NCBI GenBank assembly: GCA_018830325.1
Contig: JAHJSQ010000033.1
Span: 39,845-103,844 of the forward strand
DNA length: 64,000 nt
Source: Gammaproteobacteria bacterium
GTDB lineage: Bacteria > Pseudomonadota > Gammaproteobacteria > Methylococcales > Methylomonadaceae
Direction of reading: 5' to 3'
Within the stretch, counting starts at the first letter, position 1. The number at the start of each line of letters is the position of its first letter. A model generated the notes under the pieces. It saw nothing but the letters and a program-made list of their open reading frames with translations. It was not told where the DNA came from and ran no database searches. The translations under genes and the position numbers were made by a program. Positions 38,871 through 48,408 of the stretch are shown here, piece by piece.

Positions 38871-39524
38871 CTAGCGGTTATCAAGTTCCTTTATCATTTG
38901 CCGGATCCGATTTAGCAATTGTCGTTGTTGCGTCGTCGGCAATCGCTTTAGGTCGCGTTCGAATTCAGTAAGACCGTAATTCGCCGTGTCATTACTCGAA
39001 TCGGATAGTTGTATGCCACAATCGGCGAGAACGCGAGTGATGGGCTCGCGTGCATCATCTAGCGGCATCGCCCCCGACAATATTTTTTTGAGCATGGTAT
39101 GGATGCGCACGAAAACCGATGTTCCGTTTAGTAACGCCTCGGCAAATGCTTGTGCATGCTCGTCGTTATAGGCTCTTCGTCTCGAATCCGAAAAAGTGCG
39201 CATTTCTATCGTAACGGGTGCTGCTTGATTATCGATTCGATAATCGAAGTCGAACGGTTGGTTTTGCGATGTGATCAGGCTGTTGGAATCGACTATTAGT
39301 TGCAATCGGTTGGCTTTGCAAACGATTTCGAGTCTAATCGAATCATAAAGTCCACGTTTCGGCATTGGCGATCGTGCTAGGCTGTATTCCAGGTTGGTTA
39401 AGCGGTCCCAGTCACGGTGGTAACTCCATGTGTGGAAATCCTGAGCTGTCGCGGTCTGGGGCAATAAAATGATAACGCAAAGGATCGGTAAGAAATACTG
39501 AAATAATCGAGTTCTAAGTTTCAT
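38871..39524 (-). CDS. hypothetical secreted protein
   Basis: This is a 217-residue protein that I do not recognise. A clear signal peptide (LFQYFLPILCVIILLPQTATAQ) predicts export to the periplasm. The mature part has beta-type sequence with a possible ligand fold (SIRLEIVCKANRLQLIVDSN) and a helical C-terminus (RDLKRLPTTQQRQLLNRIRQMI). It contains two cysteines in the mature part (in IVCKAN and LADCGI), which could form a disulfide. The start at 39524 directly precedes the signal peptide; 15 in-frame codons upstream are unlikely. It stands alone between repeat blocks. Confidence 0.7.
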   Translation of the reverse strand: MKLRTRLFQYFLPILCVIILLPQTATAQDFHTWSYHRDWDRLTNLEYSLARSPMPKRGLYDSIRLEIVCKANRLQLIVDSNSLITSQNQPFDFDYRIDNQAAPVTIEMRTFSDSRRRAYNDEHAQAFAEALLNGTSVFVRIHTMLKKILSGAMPLDDAREPITRVLADCGIQLSDSSNDTANYGLTEFERDLKRLPTTQQRQLLNRIRQMIKELDNR

Positions 39525-40104
39525 TGAGCAATAGGCCGTAAAGCTTTGATAAAGAACCTTAGGATACACTAAAACCCGAATCGAAAGCTAAATCGAGTAA
39601 AGCCGATTCAATGCCTGGCAGGACGGCGGTTGAAACCCCGTTCTAAACATTTCGAAAGTGACCAAAGCAAGCCGAAATATTTACTGTGAACGTTCGTGAA
39701 TTAAGGTTATTTATCTAATTTTTCGATATTCAACACAATGCCGGCTCCGAAGAGGGGCGGTTGCACGATCGACAGGCGTCGGCGGCAGGGCAGATTTTTG
39801 CTCCTGCAAAATCTGCATTCACGCCATCCTTGGCGTTCGAACCGCCGTCGAGCCTACACGGAAGTATTTACCCAGCACCTAAATTATATATGTAATCAAT
39901 CATGGCCAATAATCTATGAAATTTAGGTGCTGGGTTTACGGCGTCCTGTCGCAGGGGAGCCCTATCGAAGGGTGAGCGGTAGTTTGGGGCTTCACCAGGC
40001 CGGTGAAAGTGTTGTAGACCCTTCATGCTTCGACTTGGCTCAGCACGAACGGTCTACAGCACATGCCAACTGCTCTTTTCAGGATTAATGCAGTGTATTG
40101 TCGG
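39525..40104. other. 580-base gap: family A half, M insertion and family B fragment
   Basis: There is no gene here. A subtype 2 family A element starts at about 39684 and keeps its left flank and centre. Inside it lies an M element (39871-39934). After CGGCGTCCTGTCG (about 39951) the family A right half is lost and replaced by family B sequence (about 39955-40085, ending CAACTGCTCTTTTCAGG). This is a mosaic produced by insertion and deletion. Confidence 0.7.
39871..39934. mobile_element. M element (64 bp) with target duplication TTTA
   Basis: CCCAGCACCTAAATT and AATTTAGGTGCTGGG are perfect 15-bp inverted ends. It is flanked by TTTA at 39867-39870 and 39935-39938. In the unfilled family A copy at 18365 the same position reads TATTCACGG, so the insertion point is the same as in the copies at 8752 and 48176. 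Confidence 0.82.
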
Positions 40105-42213
40105 CTAATTCGCTTTCCCGCCGGAGCATCGATATCGAACGTCTTGTCGGGTCAATTCATCCGCCGGCATGGGGCGCGCGAATAAATAACCTTGAGCGAT
40201 ATTGCAACCTTCGCGTTCAAGAAATTGAGCTTGCTCCTCGGACTCAACGCCTTCCGCGACGGCTTCCAGCCCTAGGTTTCGAGCTAGCGAGATGATAACC
40301 CGAACGATGGCCTCGCCGTGTTTATCGCGGCCGATGTCCTGCACGAAGGATTGATCGATTTTTAACCGGTCCAGCGGGAGGTTTTTTAGATAAGCCAGAC
40401 TGGAATAACCGGTGCCGAAATCGTCAATCGATAGCGAGATACCTTGTTGACGTAAATTATCCAATATGCGCATGGCTTGCTCCGGTTGGCGCATGATCAT
40501 CGATTCAGTCACTTCCAATTCCAGATGCTTGGCAGGGATATTGACTCTCTCCAACGCTGCGGATATTTGGCCTGCGAGATCCTCCCGGTCGATTTGTTGC
40601 ACCGATAAATTGACCGATGCGAGAGGAACGTCAAAGCCATCCGCTTGCCACTCGGCCATTTGTCTGACGGCTTCATTTAAAACCCATTCGCCGATTTCAC
40701 CGATGATACCCATGTCCTCGGCTAACGGAATGAATTGGCCTGGCGAGACTAAGCCTAATTCTGCGTGTTGCCAACGCACTAATGCCTCGACTCCCGCAAG
40801 CGTACGGTCGAGCAAATTAATTTGAGGTTGATAATAAAGTAAAAGCTCGTTTCGGGCGACTGCGCCGCGCAGAGCGTTCTCCATGATCAAGCGCTCGAAA
40901 GCGCCGGTAGTTAGGCCTGATGAAAAGAATTGATATGTATTACGGCCTTGTTGTTTGGCTTGATACATCGCTAGGTCGGCATGTTTCAGTAGTGTGTCGA
41001 CGTCTTTGCCGTCTTGCGGAAACAGTGCGATGCCGATGCTGGCGGTCACGGTTAACGTGTGGTCATCGATGAACATCGGCCGGTTAAAAATTTGCAATAA
41101 TTTATGTGCGACGATGACCGCGTGATGCGCGGTGGAATCGTCTTCCAACAGCAGAACGAATTCGTCGCCGCCTAGTCGGGCCAGCGTATCGTCGGCTCGA
41201 ATCGCTTGTTGCATACGTTCGGCGGCTTCTTTCAATAAGTCGTCGCCTACCGGGTGACCCAGAGTATCGTTAATTGTTTTGAACCGGTCCAGATCAAGAA
41301 ATAATACGGCCAGGTTCTTGTTTTCTCGTTGCGCATGGATCAAGGCATGCCCGAGGCGGTCTCTGAATAAGGTGCGATTAGGTAGGCGTGTTAATGCATC
41401 GTGATGAGCCAGAAAGTCGAGTTGCGCCTGGGCTTCCTTGACCGAGCTGATATCGTTGAACACGCCGACAAAATGCGTGGTGGTGCCTTCGCTGTTTTTG
41501 ACCGCACTGATAGTCAACCATTCCGGATAAACTTCGCCGTTTTTACGCCGATTCCAGACTTCGCCGCGCCAATGGCCTGTGCCTAATAGTGTATTCCACA
41601 ACTCGAAAAAAAAAGACCTGTCTTGGTGGTTTGATTTCAGGATGCGGGGGTTTTTTCCTAACACCTCGATCTTGGTATAGCCGGTGATTTGTTCGAAGGC
41701 CGGATTAACGGCTACGATATTGGCATCGATGTCGGTAACGATGATGCCTTCGCCGGTCGATTCAAAGACCTGGTCGGCGAGACGAAGCTTTTCGAGATAG
41801 CGCTTGCGTTCGTCGCGTAGTTCTTTTTCTTCCAACGCATGCCGGATCGCGGCGCCCAAGCGAGCAGGACGGTCTTTCAACACATAATCGAAAGCGCCTT
41901 TTTGCAAGGCATCGATCGCGATTTCCTCGCCGATACTGCCGGAAACAACCACGACAGGAATATCGTTATCGCGGTTATGTAGCAGTTCCAAGACTTTCAG
42001 TCCGCTGAATTTCGGTAGACACCAGTCGGTTAAAATCAAATCAGGCCGGGTATCGAGCGCTTGCAGAAAGTCCTGTTCGTTTTGTACCCGTTGCCAATCG
42101 AAACTTAATCCGTCATTCTTCAGTTGTAATACCATCAGTTCGGCATCGACCGGGACGTCCTCGACGATCAGAATACGCAATACTTCGTTACGTTCCATAA
42201 ATGATTTAGTCAT
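40105..42213 (-). CDS. response regulator with PAS, GGDEF and EAL domains (c-di-GMP signalling)
   Basis: The 702-residue cytoplasmic protein has a receiver domain with Asp63 in LILTDWCLPKFSG (1-120), then PAS (about 143-260). A GGDEF domain (about 265-425) has an intact GGDEF at 348-352 and an RxxD inhibitory site at 339-342. An EAL domain (about 440-690) has EAL at 476-478 and DDFGTGYSS. Both catalytic motifs are intact, so it could make or break cyclic-di-GMP depending on phosphorylation and the PAS ligand. The ATG at 42213 follows GAGG and overlaps the preceding regulator by 8 bases. It is the output end of the four-gene operon that begins at 48060. Confidence 0.94.
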   Translation of the reverse strand: MTKSFMERNEVLRILIVEDVPVDAELMVLQLKNDGLSFDWQRVQNEQDFLQALDTRPDLILTDWCLPKFSGLKVLELLHNRDNDIPVVVVSGSIGEEIAIDALQKGAFDYVLKDRPARLGAAIRHALEEKELRDERKRYLEKLRLADQVFESTGEGIIVTDIDANIVAVNPAFEQITGYTKIEVLGKNPRILKSNHQDRSFFFELWNTLLGTGHWRGEVWNRRKNGEVYPEWLTISAVKNSEGTTTHFVGVFNDISSVKEAQAQLDFLAHHDALTRLPNRTLFRDRLGHALIHAQRENKNLAVLFLDLDRFKTINDTLGHPVGDDLLKEAAERMQQAIRADDTLARLGGDEFVLLLEDDSTAHHAVIVAHKLLQIFNRPMFIDDHTLTVTASIGIALFPQDGKDVDTLLKHADLAMYQAKQQGRNTYQFFSSGLTTGAFERLIMENALRGAVARNELLLYYQPQINLLDRTLAGVEALVRWQHAELGLVSPGQFIPLAEDMGIIGEIGEWVLNEAVRQMAEWQADGFDVPLASVNLSVQQIDREDLAGQISAALERVNIPAKHLELEVTESMIMRQPEQAMRILDNLRQQGISLSIDDFGTGYSSLAYLKNLPLDRLKIDQSFVQDIGRDKHGEAIVRVIISLARNLGLEAVAEGVESEEQAQFLEREGCNIAQGYLFARPMPADELTRQDVRYRCSGGKAN

Positions 42214-42691
42214 TTTCAGCCTCAGGTTTAGAGGTAACTCCGAGCGGCGGCCCGACATTTAGACTTAACCAATAGTTTTCGATTTGCTTGATGACTTCGA
42301 TAAAGCCGGAAAACGAGACGGGTTTGACGAGATAGGAATTAGCGCCGATATCGTAAGATAAAGCCCGGTCGCCTTCTTCGCGTGATGAAGTCAAAATAAC
42401 GACCGGTATGCGTTTGATCAATGGTGCGGTTTTGATTTGCTTGAGTACATCGAAGCCGTCGATACCCGGCATTTTAAGATCTAGCAGTATCAGATTTGGT
42501 AACGGATAACGCTTTCGGTCGCCGTAGTCGCCGCGTCCGAATAAATAATCGAGCGCTTCGCGGCCGCTTGAGGCCGTTTCGATTCGGTTGATCAGCCGGG
42601 CTTCATGAAAGGCGTCCAGTGCTAATTCGATATCCATGCGATTATCGTCCGCTAACAATATAAAGGCCTCATTTTTCATAACGATTCTCAT
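42206..42691 (-). CDS. stand-alone CheY-like (Rcp1-type) response regulator
   Basis: The 161-residue single receiver domain has acidic DD in ILLADDNRMD, phospho-acceptor Asp in LILLDLKMPGIDG and the conserved Lys in YLVKPVSFSGF. The insert with FGRGDYGDRKRYPLP is typical of Rcp1-like receivers paired with bacteriophytochrome-type kinases. There is no output domain, so it probably acts as a phospho-shuttle or by protein contact. It starts 3 bases after the kinase gene; an alternative ATG at 42679 has a better GAGAA. It overlaps the REC-PAS-GGDEF-EAL gene by 8 bases. Confidence 0.92.
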   Translation of the reverse strand: MRIVMKNEAFILLADDNRMDIELALDAFHEARLINRIETASSGREALDYLFGRGDYGDRKRYPLPNLILLDLKMPGIDGFDVLKQIKTAPLIKRIPVVILTSSREEGDRALSYDIGANSYLVKPVSFSGFIEVIKQIENYWLSLNVGPPLGVTSKPEAEND

Positions 42692-42694
42692 GCT

Positions 42695-44899
42695 TTAATT
42701 GGCGACGGGAAGCCGAACACTAAACGTGCTGCCGTTGCCAGGGGTGGATTCGACTTCTACCGAGCCGCCCATCATGCGTGCCGATTTGGCGACGATGGCG
42801 AGACCTATCCCTGTTCCCGGGTATTCGTCTTCACTGTGCAGGCGCTGAAAAACCTGAAAAATTTTATCATAATACTCAGGTTCGATACCTATGCCGTTAT
42901 CGGTCACTTGAATGATGACTCGGCCGTTATTATTGCGCGACGAGATTGTGATTTTGGGCGGAATATCCGGTTTACGGTAAATCAACGCATTATCGAGTAA
43001 GTTGGATAATATTTGCCCAATTAAAGTGACGTCGCCGATTGGTGACGCCAGCGGTTCGATGATTTCAAGCGAGGCTTGAGTCGCCGTCATGCGTTCGGCA
43101 AATGTTGCCGATAGTTGTTTCAGCAACGGCGATAGATCTATAGGGCTCATTTGTATGGCGCGCCGCCCGGTGCGAGAATATTCCAGTAGGTCCTCGATCA
43201 ATTGACTCATACGGTTTCCGGCTTCGATGACGTTATCGAGATAATGGCGGCCCTCGTCATTTAGCGCATTGCTATGCCTGCGTGCCAGAATTTGCGCAAA
43301 ACCGTTAATGGCACGCAGTGGTGCGCGTAGGTCGTGCGAAACCGAATAGGAAAACGATTCGAGTTCTTTATTGGCTTGTTCCAGTTCGGCCGTGCGTTCG
43401 CTAACTCGTCGTTCTAGATAGGCATTCAGTCTGAGCACTTCCTGTTCCGCTTCGATTCGTTCGGTGATGTCCAAGCAGTAGCCCAGATAGCCGACAAAAT
43501 CGCCCTTGTGATCGTAACGAGGCACGCCGTCGTCGATAATCCATCGGTATTCCCCATCGTGACGCCGCAAGCGGTAAACAATAGAGAATTTTTCGCGCTT
43601 GTCGAAAGACTCATTATAAACTTGCACGCAACGATCGTAGTCATCGGTATGCACGCCTTCGGCCCAGCCGAAACCCCATTCTTGTTCCTGCGTCCGTCCG
43701 GTGAATTGAAGCCAGGGTTGGTTGAAATAGTCGCACATTTTATCGAGCCGCGCCGACCAGATGAGCACGCGCCCGTTATTGGCAAGTGAACGGTAACGCG
43801 TTTCGCTTTCTTTCAATGCAATTTCAGCGGCCTTTTGATCTTCGATCAAGCTTAATAATACCAAGCGCTGCCGGTCCGATTCCTTTAACAATTGTTCGGT
43901 TTCGGTTCGAGCCGCATGAGTGGCTTTTTCGGCTTGTTTTCGTTTGGTGATATCGATTACGATCGCCACCGTCCAGTTCGGCGACCGACCTTGTTCCCAT
44001 AACGGCGAAACCGTTAAATTGACCCAAACGCTGTGACCTTTTTTATGGATATAGCGTTTTTCCATTGAAAATTCGCGAATTTCTCCGGTCAGGAGTTGCT
44101 GCGTTTTTGCGTTGTCGTCTGCTAGGTCTTCGGGGTGCGTGATGCTTTGATAGGTTAGTTGTTCCATTTCATTGCGGGTATATCCGACGATATCGCAAAA
44201 TCGTCGATTGATTCGCATGAAGCGGCCGGTGCGTATGTCGATCTGAGCAACGCCTGCCGCGGCTTGCTCGAATAAGGTGCGAAATCGCGTCTCGCTTTCG
44301 CGAAGCATCGCAGTGTCGCGGTCGCGGCGAAGCCTTATTATCATTAGCGATCCGAGCATGACAACCGCTAAAGGATAGATCGTCAAAACCGGTAAGGCGA
44401 TATCAGACAGGACCCGAACTGCGGTGGAATAAGGAAGGATCAGCATCAAGGCTAGCATCAAAACATGCACGAAAAGTCCGAATAGCCAAAGTTCGCGCCA
44501 CGATATTTCGACGAGCGGCGATGGTCGAAAATACCGCCAGAGTATGCCGGCGAGCCCTGATAAGATAATGACCGAAACTCCGGTCCATGTTGCAATACCG
44601 CCTTGATAGAAACGTAATGCCGCTGTACCGGCCATGGCAACGGCGGTCGGAATAGTGCCGAAGAACAGGCCGGAAATACTTAACAGTACCGACCGAGTAT
44701 CGAAGATGATGCCGGGTTGATAATACCAAGGCGTCAGCATGATGACCATGCCGATCAATGCAATACCCAGGCCGATTACAATTTGTCCGGCTAACTTAGG
44801 TTTGAATAAGAAACGCCCGGCCGTCATGTCGAAGGCTAGTGCGATCGTCAGCAGTAATGCGGCATTTTGGAGTGTTGCTAGCGCGCCGGAGACAATCAT
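42695..44899 (-). CDS. membrane histidine kinase with 5TM-LytS-like and two PAS domains
   Basis: The 734-residue kinase has an N-terminal block of 5-6 membrane helices (1-190) resembling the 5TMR_LYT sensor (SVLLSISGLFFGTIPTAVAM, RFYQGGIATWTGV). PAS domains lie at about 200-320 and 365-485, with a coiled coil at 485-515. HisKA has His522 in SVSHDLRAPLRAINGF, and HATPase has NLLDNALIY, DNGIGI and GTGIGLAI. It overlaps the upstream sensor gene by 4 bases and is followed by a lone receiver. It probably phosphorylates that receiver and the REC of the GGDEF/EAL protein. Confidence 0.93.
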   Translation of the reverse strand: MIVSGALATLQNAALLLTIALAFDMTAGRFLFKPKLAGQIVIGLGIALIGMVIMLTPWYYQPGIIFDTRSVLLSISGLFFGTIPTAVAMAGTAALRFYQGGIATWTGVSVIILSGLAGILWRYFRPSPLVEISWRELWLFGLFVHVLMLALMLILPYSTAVRVLSDIALPVLTIYPLAVVMLGSLMIIRLRRDRDTAMLRESETRFRTLFEQAAAGVAQIDIRTGRFMRINRRFCDIVGYTRNEMEQLTYQSITHPEDLADDNAKTQQLLTGEIREFSMEKRYIHKKGHSVWVNLTVSPLWEQGRSPNWTVAIVIDITKRKQAEKATHAARTETEQLLKESDRQRLVLLSLIEDQKAAEIALKESETRYRSLANNGRVLIWSARLDKMCDYFNQPWLQFTGRTQEQEWGFGWAEGVHTDDYDRCVQVYNESFDKREKFSIVYRLRRHDGEYRWIIDDGVPRYDHKGDFVGYLGYCLDITERIEAEQEVLRLNAYLERRVSERTAELEQANKELESFSYSVSHDLRAPLRAINGFAQILARRHSNALNDEGRHYLDNVIEAGNRMSQLIEDLLEYSRTGRRAIQMSPIDLSPLLKQLSATFAERMTATQASLEIIEPLASPIGDVTLIGQILSNLLDNALIYRKPDIPPKITISSRNNNGRVIIQVTDNGIGIEPEYYDKIFQVFQRLHSEDEYPGTGIGLAIVAKSARMMGGSVEVESTPGNGSTFSVRLPVAN

Positions 44900-47800
44900 G
44901 GCTTGAGTTCCGGTACTGAAGCGGAGTAGCGCGTCGGTTCGCCGAGCCTGGTTAGTAGGGCATTGACTTCTTGTTTCAAGTCCATGATCCTCGACTCCCT
45001 GTCCAAGGTGACCGTGTGCCAGCGGCGCAGTTCGTCTAATTGCCGGTTAAGTTTTTGAGTATCCTGTTCTCTTTCTATCGCAATCGCGGCTAAATGCGCA
45101 AAATTACTGATCAGCTGCCGGTCGTTTTCGGTTGCGTGGCGCGGCGTTCGGTAATAAGCCGCAAAAGTGCCGAGTACCTTGCCGGTCCCGGAAAGAATCG
45201 GTGTAGACCAGCATGCGCGTAAACCATGATCGAGAGCGAGGCGATTATAATTTTTCCATAGCGGGTTTTGGGCGATATCGTCGACGAATACCGGTTGCTT
45301 AGTAAAAGCCGCGGTGCCGCAGGAACCGACGGAAGGCCCGATTTCAATGCCGTCCACGGCTAGATTGTATACATCAGGTAGGCTCGGTGCTGATCCGTGC
45401 CGAAGATGTAAGTCATCCGCATCCATTAATAAGATCGAGCACAGCATATCGGGGCAGTGCTGTTCTATGTTGCGGGCGATATGTTTCAGTATTGTTGTTA
45501 GCGGCCGTCCTTCGGTGATTTGCTCCAAGGTATTGTTTGCTGCGGCGAGTAAAGCTTGCTGGTGTTTGAGTTCGCTGATGTCTCGGGCGATGCCTAGAAC
45601 GCCGATGAGTTTTCCGTTGGCATCGTACATCGGCGTTTTCGTGGTTTGCACCCGAATATTGCGCCCGTTTCCCGAAAAAGTCAGTGTTTCTTCGTTCGTG
45701 ACCGGTTTGCCCGCGGCTGCCGCAGCGAGGTCGTTCGCACGGAAGTTGTTCGCTGTTTCCGAGTCGACAAAGTCGTAATCGGTTTTGCCGATAATTTCGG
45801 ATACAGGGACTCCGAATAATTTTTCGATAGCCGGATTGCAGGCCAGGAAGGTACCGCTATGATCTTTTAGCCATACAAAATCGGGTATCGTCTCGAAGAG
45901 TGTTTTTAATCTATGTTCGGCTTGTTTACGCGCGGTTTCGCGTTCGAAATTATCCAATGCGAAAGAAATATCCTGAGCCATTTCTTCCAACAAAGTGCGC
46001 ATTTGCCGGTCGAAAATATGCGTTTCTGCGGCATAAAGGTTGAATACCGCGACCAAGCGGTTATCGCTGCGCAAGGGTAGTGCAACCGATGCGCCGATGC
46101 CGTATTGCCGGGCCAAGTCATGCCATGGCCCGGTTGCGAGGTCGTTAAGAAAGTCCTCGCAATAATAGGGGCGTCCATTGCGTATGACGTTGGCGGTCGG
46201 CCCCCTGCCTTTCAATGAATCGGGGTCGATCACGATTTCGGTTTGACGGATGTATTCATCGAGCGCACCGTAGCTGGCTACCGGTTCGATTCGACCGGAT
46301 ATGTCGTCGATGCGGCCGATCCAAGCGCCAAGATAACCGCCGTATTCGACCGCGATGCGGCAGAGGCGCTGAAAAAGCTTATCCGGATCGCGAGTTCTTA
46401 CGATCGCCTGATTGGTTTCGCTGAGTGTTGCATAGGCTTTATTGAGGCGCTGTATTTGCTCTTCGGCAGCTTGTCGAGCGCTAATGTCACGAATAAAGCT
46501 TTGTCGGTAATGATTGCCGTCGATCTCTAAAAGGCTGCAACTGATTTCGACCGGAAAGATATTGCCGTTTTTGTGTAATTGTAACGTTTCGAACAACGCT
46601 CCGTCCTTCGTGTCGGTGTGCGGCCAGATGTTTTGGATGGCGGACTGAAGATGCGACGGCGTTAAGTCGCGGATAGTCATCGAGCACAATTCGTCGATTT
46701 CGTAACCGTATGCCGTTGAGGCGGCATCGTTGGCTTCGACGATACGTCCTTCGAGATCGGTTAGTAAAAAGATATCGCGCGCGAGTTTAACCAACCTGTC
46801 ATAATGCCCGACAATTGCTGCTCGATCTTCCAGTTGCCTTTGCCGGAATAAGGCAAAGCGCATTTGTTGGCTGCGCCAGAGCAGCAAAACGGCAAGACCT
46901 CCGGCTCCAACTGCAAATATGACCGCCAGGAGTATCAATCTTGCCCGTAGTTTCAACGGTTTCAATATTGCATCGGTGTTATTTTCTAATAAGACATGCC
47001 AAGGCATGCCGGAAATCGGTTGAAATGCCGCCAATACTTCCATATCGCGGTCATTGATGCATACGCAGAAACCGGTGCCGTCAAGCACTGCTCGGGTAGC
47101 GGACAAGTTTGTTTGGCTTAATGGTTTGCGCAGTGTGAGTGGTGAGTTGGCTATCCCTTCGGTTTTGTTGAGATAGACCACTTCATCGCCTTCTCGATGC
47201 ACTAAAAATAATTCCGAATCGGCGGAAATGGCCGACCATTCATTGAGAGATTTGTAAATCTGTATAGTCGGATCGGCGCTCAATACCATCATGACATAGG
47301 TTTTTTGCGGCTCATTGACGATAATCGGTGCGATGAATTCGAGACGATATTGGTCGGGAGCGGATCTGGGGCGATGAATGTAGTTGATCGTCAATTTCCG
47401 GGATTGTGACGAGTCGATAATGGTTTGTCGTAATGCGTCTGTGGCTTCGATGGCTTCGCCGGTTGCAAATAAAGGATGCCCTTGCTTGGTATAGATCGTT
47501 ACGCCGACCCATTCTTTGGTTTCGAGCAGGGTGTCGAAATGGCTTTGCAGTTTTGCTTCAAGTGTTTTGGCTAGTTGCCCGGAAACGGGTGCGTCGATGG
47601 CTAAAAGCATCGGATGGGATTGTATCAGCTTGATGTCCTGGCGGCGTTCGGTTAACCAATTTTCTATATGGCGGGCTTTGAGTTTGACTATGGACGATTG
47701 TACGGAAAATTGCCGTGCGGTGAACTCTTTAGCCTGTTGGCGATATACCAAATAGCCGAAGCCGCCAATCGAGAGGGCTATTAAAATGTAAGCGGCGATC

Positions 47801-48060
47801 AGTAAACCGGCTCGAAAGTTGAAAAGCCCGGAGTCTGCTTCATTCTGGGTTGGAAGTTTTAATCTCAACAATGCATAAAGGATCAGCGCGGTCATTAATA
47901 CGAAGGCCGAGCCTTTCCAGGCTTGGATTCGCACTAACAGAGTCCTGTCGGTGATGAGTAAGTCGACTAGCCAATCCGAAGTCAATATCCAAAAGCCGGC
48001 GAAAGCCAAATACAGGAGTGTGATGATGGCGGCTTTTGAAAGTCGTTGGCGCACTGTCAT
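44896..48060 (-). CDS. large membrane sensor with Cache/CHASE-like, PAS and GAF domains, no kinase
   Basis: The 1054-residue protein has N-terminal membrane helices (about 12-32, 46-65 and 88-110), an extracytoplasmic sensor region (about 110-375) and another membrane helix (about 380-402, LILLAVIFAVGAGGLAVLLLW). The cytoplasmic part contains PAS (about 430-550), GAF (about 575-710), PAS (about 725-840) and GAF (about 850-1005), then a coiled tail (about 1010-1054). I find no HisKA, HATPase, GGDEF, EAL or methyl-accepting domain, so it has no obvious output. The 4-base overlap with the next gene, a PAS kinase, suggests it works through that kinase. Confidence 0.88.
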   Translation of the reverse strand: MTVRQRLSKAAIITLLYLAFAGFWILTSDWLVDLLITDRTLLVRIQAWKGSAFVLMTALILYALLRLKLPTQNEADSGLFNFRAGLLIAAYILIALSIGGFGYLVYRQQAKEFTARQFSVQSSIVKLKARHIENWLTERRQDIKLIQSHPMLLAIDAPVSGQLAKTLEAKLQSHFDTLLETKEWVGVTIYTKQGHPLFATGEAIEATDALRQTIIDSSQSRKLTINYIHRPRSAPDQYRLEFIAPIIVNEPQKTYVMMVLSADPTIQIYKSLNEWSAISADSELFLVHREGDEVVYLNKTEGIANSPLTLRKPLSQTNLSATRAVLDGTGFCVCINDRDMEVLAAFQPISGMPWHVLLENNTDAILKPLKLRARLILLAVIFAVGAGGLAVLLLWRSQQMRFALFRQRQLEDRAAIVGHYDRLVKLARDIFLLTDLEGRIVEANDAASTAYGYEIDELCSMTIRDLTPSHLQSAIQNIWPHTDTKDGALFETLQLHKNGNIFPVEISCSLLEIDGNHYRQSFIRDISARQAAEEQIQRLNKAYATLSETNQAIVRTRDPDKLFQRLCRIAVEYGGYLGAWIGRIDDISGRIEPVASYGALDEYIRQTEIVIDPDSLKGRGPTANVIRNGRPYYCEDFLNDLATGPWHDLARQYGIGASVALPLRSDNRLVAVFNLYAAETHIFDRQMRTLLEEMAQDISFALDNFERETARKQAEHRLKTLFETIPDFVWLKDHSGTFLACNPAIEKLFGVPVSEIIGKTDYDFVDSETANNFRANDLAAAAAGKPVTNEETLTFSGNGRNIRVQTTKTPMYDANGKLIGVLGIARDISELKHQQALLAAANNTLEQITEGRPLTTILKHIARNIEQHCPDMLCSILLMDADDLHLRHGSAPSLPDVYNLAVDGIEIGPSVGSCGTAAFTKQPVFVDDIAQNPLWKNYNRLALDHGLRACWSTPILSGTGKVLGTFAAYYRTPRHATENDRQLISNFAHLAAIAIEREQDTQKLNRQLDELRRWHTVTLDRESRIMDLKQEVNALLTRLGEPTRYSASVPELKP

Positions 48061-48082
48061 GTTCCTATAGTGAGCTCATAAA

Positions 48083-48408
48083 GTCGGCGTTGACTAAGGA
48101 TTTCCTGATAAATAACCTCCTGGAACTATGAGCTTTGTTGAGGGTTCGGTAACTCGCTTGGCAGGACGCCGTGAACCCAGCACCTAAATTATCCAAGATA
48201 GTTAACCATAGCCAATGGGCTATGGAATTTAGGTGCTGGGTGAATACGTCCATGTAGGCTTGACGGCGGTGACTGATTGCCATGGATGGCATGAATGCAG
48301 ATTTTGCAGGAGCAAAAATCTGCCCTGCCGCCGACACCTGCCAATCGAGCAACCGAACCCTCCATAAAATAGGGAAGTTATTTTCGACCAAATCCTAAGG
48401 TTGTTATT
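48083..48408. repeat. family A element with nested M element
   Basis: Outer arms AAGGATTTCCTGATAAATAA (from 48096) and AAGTTATTTTCGACCAAATC (from about 48374) are inverted, as in the 6530 copy. The inner 26-bp arms at 48140-48165 and 48337-48362 match at 23 positions. It is in reverse orientation to the 6530 copy. It fills the upstream region of the big sensor gene and is split by the M element at 48176-48240. Confidence 0.82.
48176..48240. mobile_element. M element (65 bp) with target duplication TGAA
   Basis: The ends CCCAGCACCTAAATT and AATTTAGGTGCTGGG are perfect inverted repeats. It is flanked by TGAA at 48172-48175 and 48241-48244. Removing 69 bases restores the family A sequence GACGCCGTGAATACGTCCAT found unfilled (in reverse) at 18365-18655 and 56996-57230. 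Confidence 0.85.
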
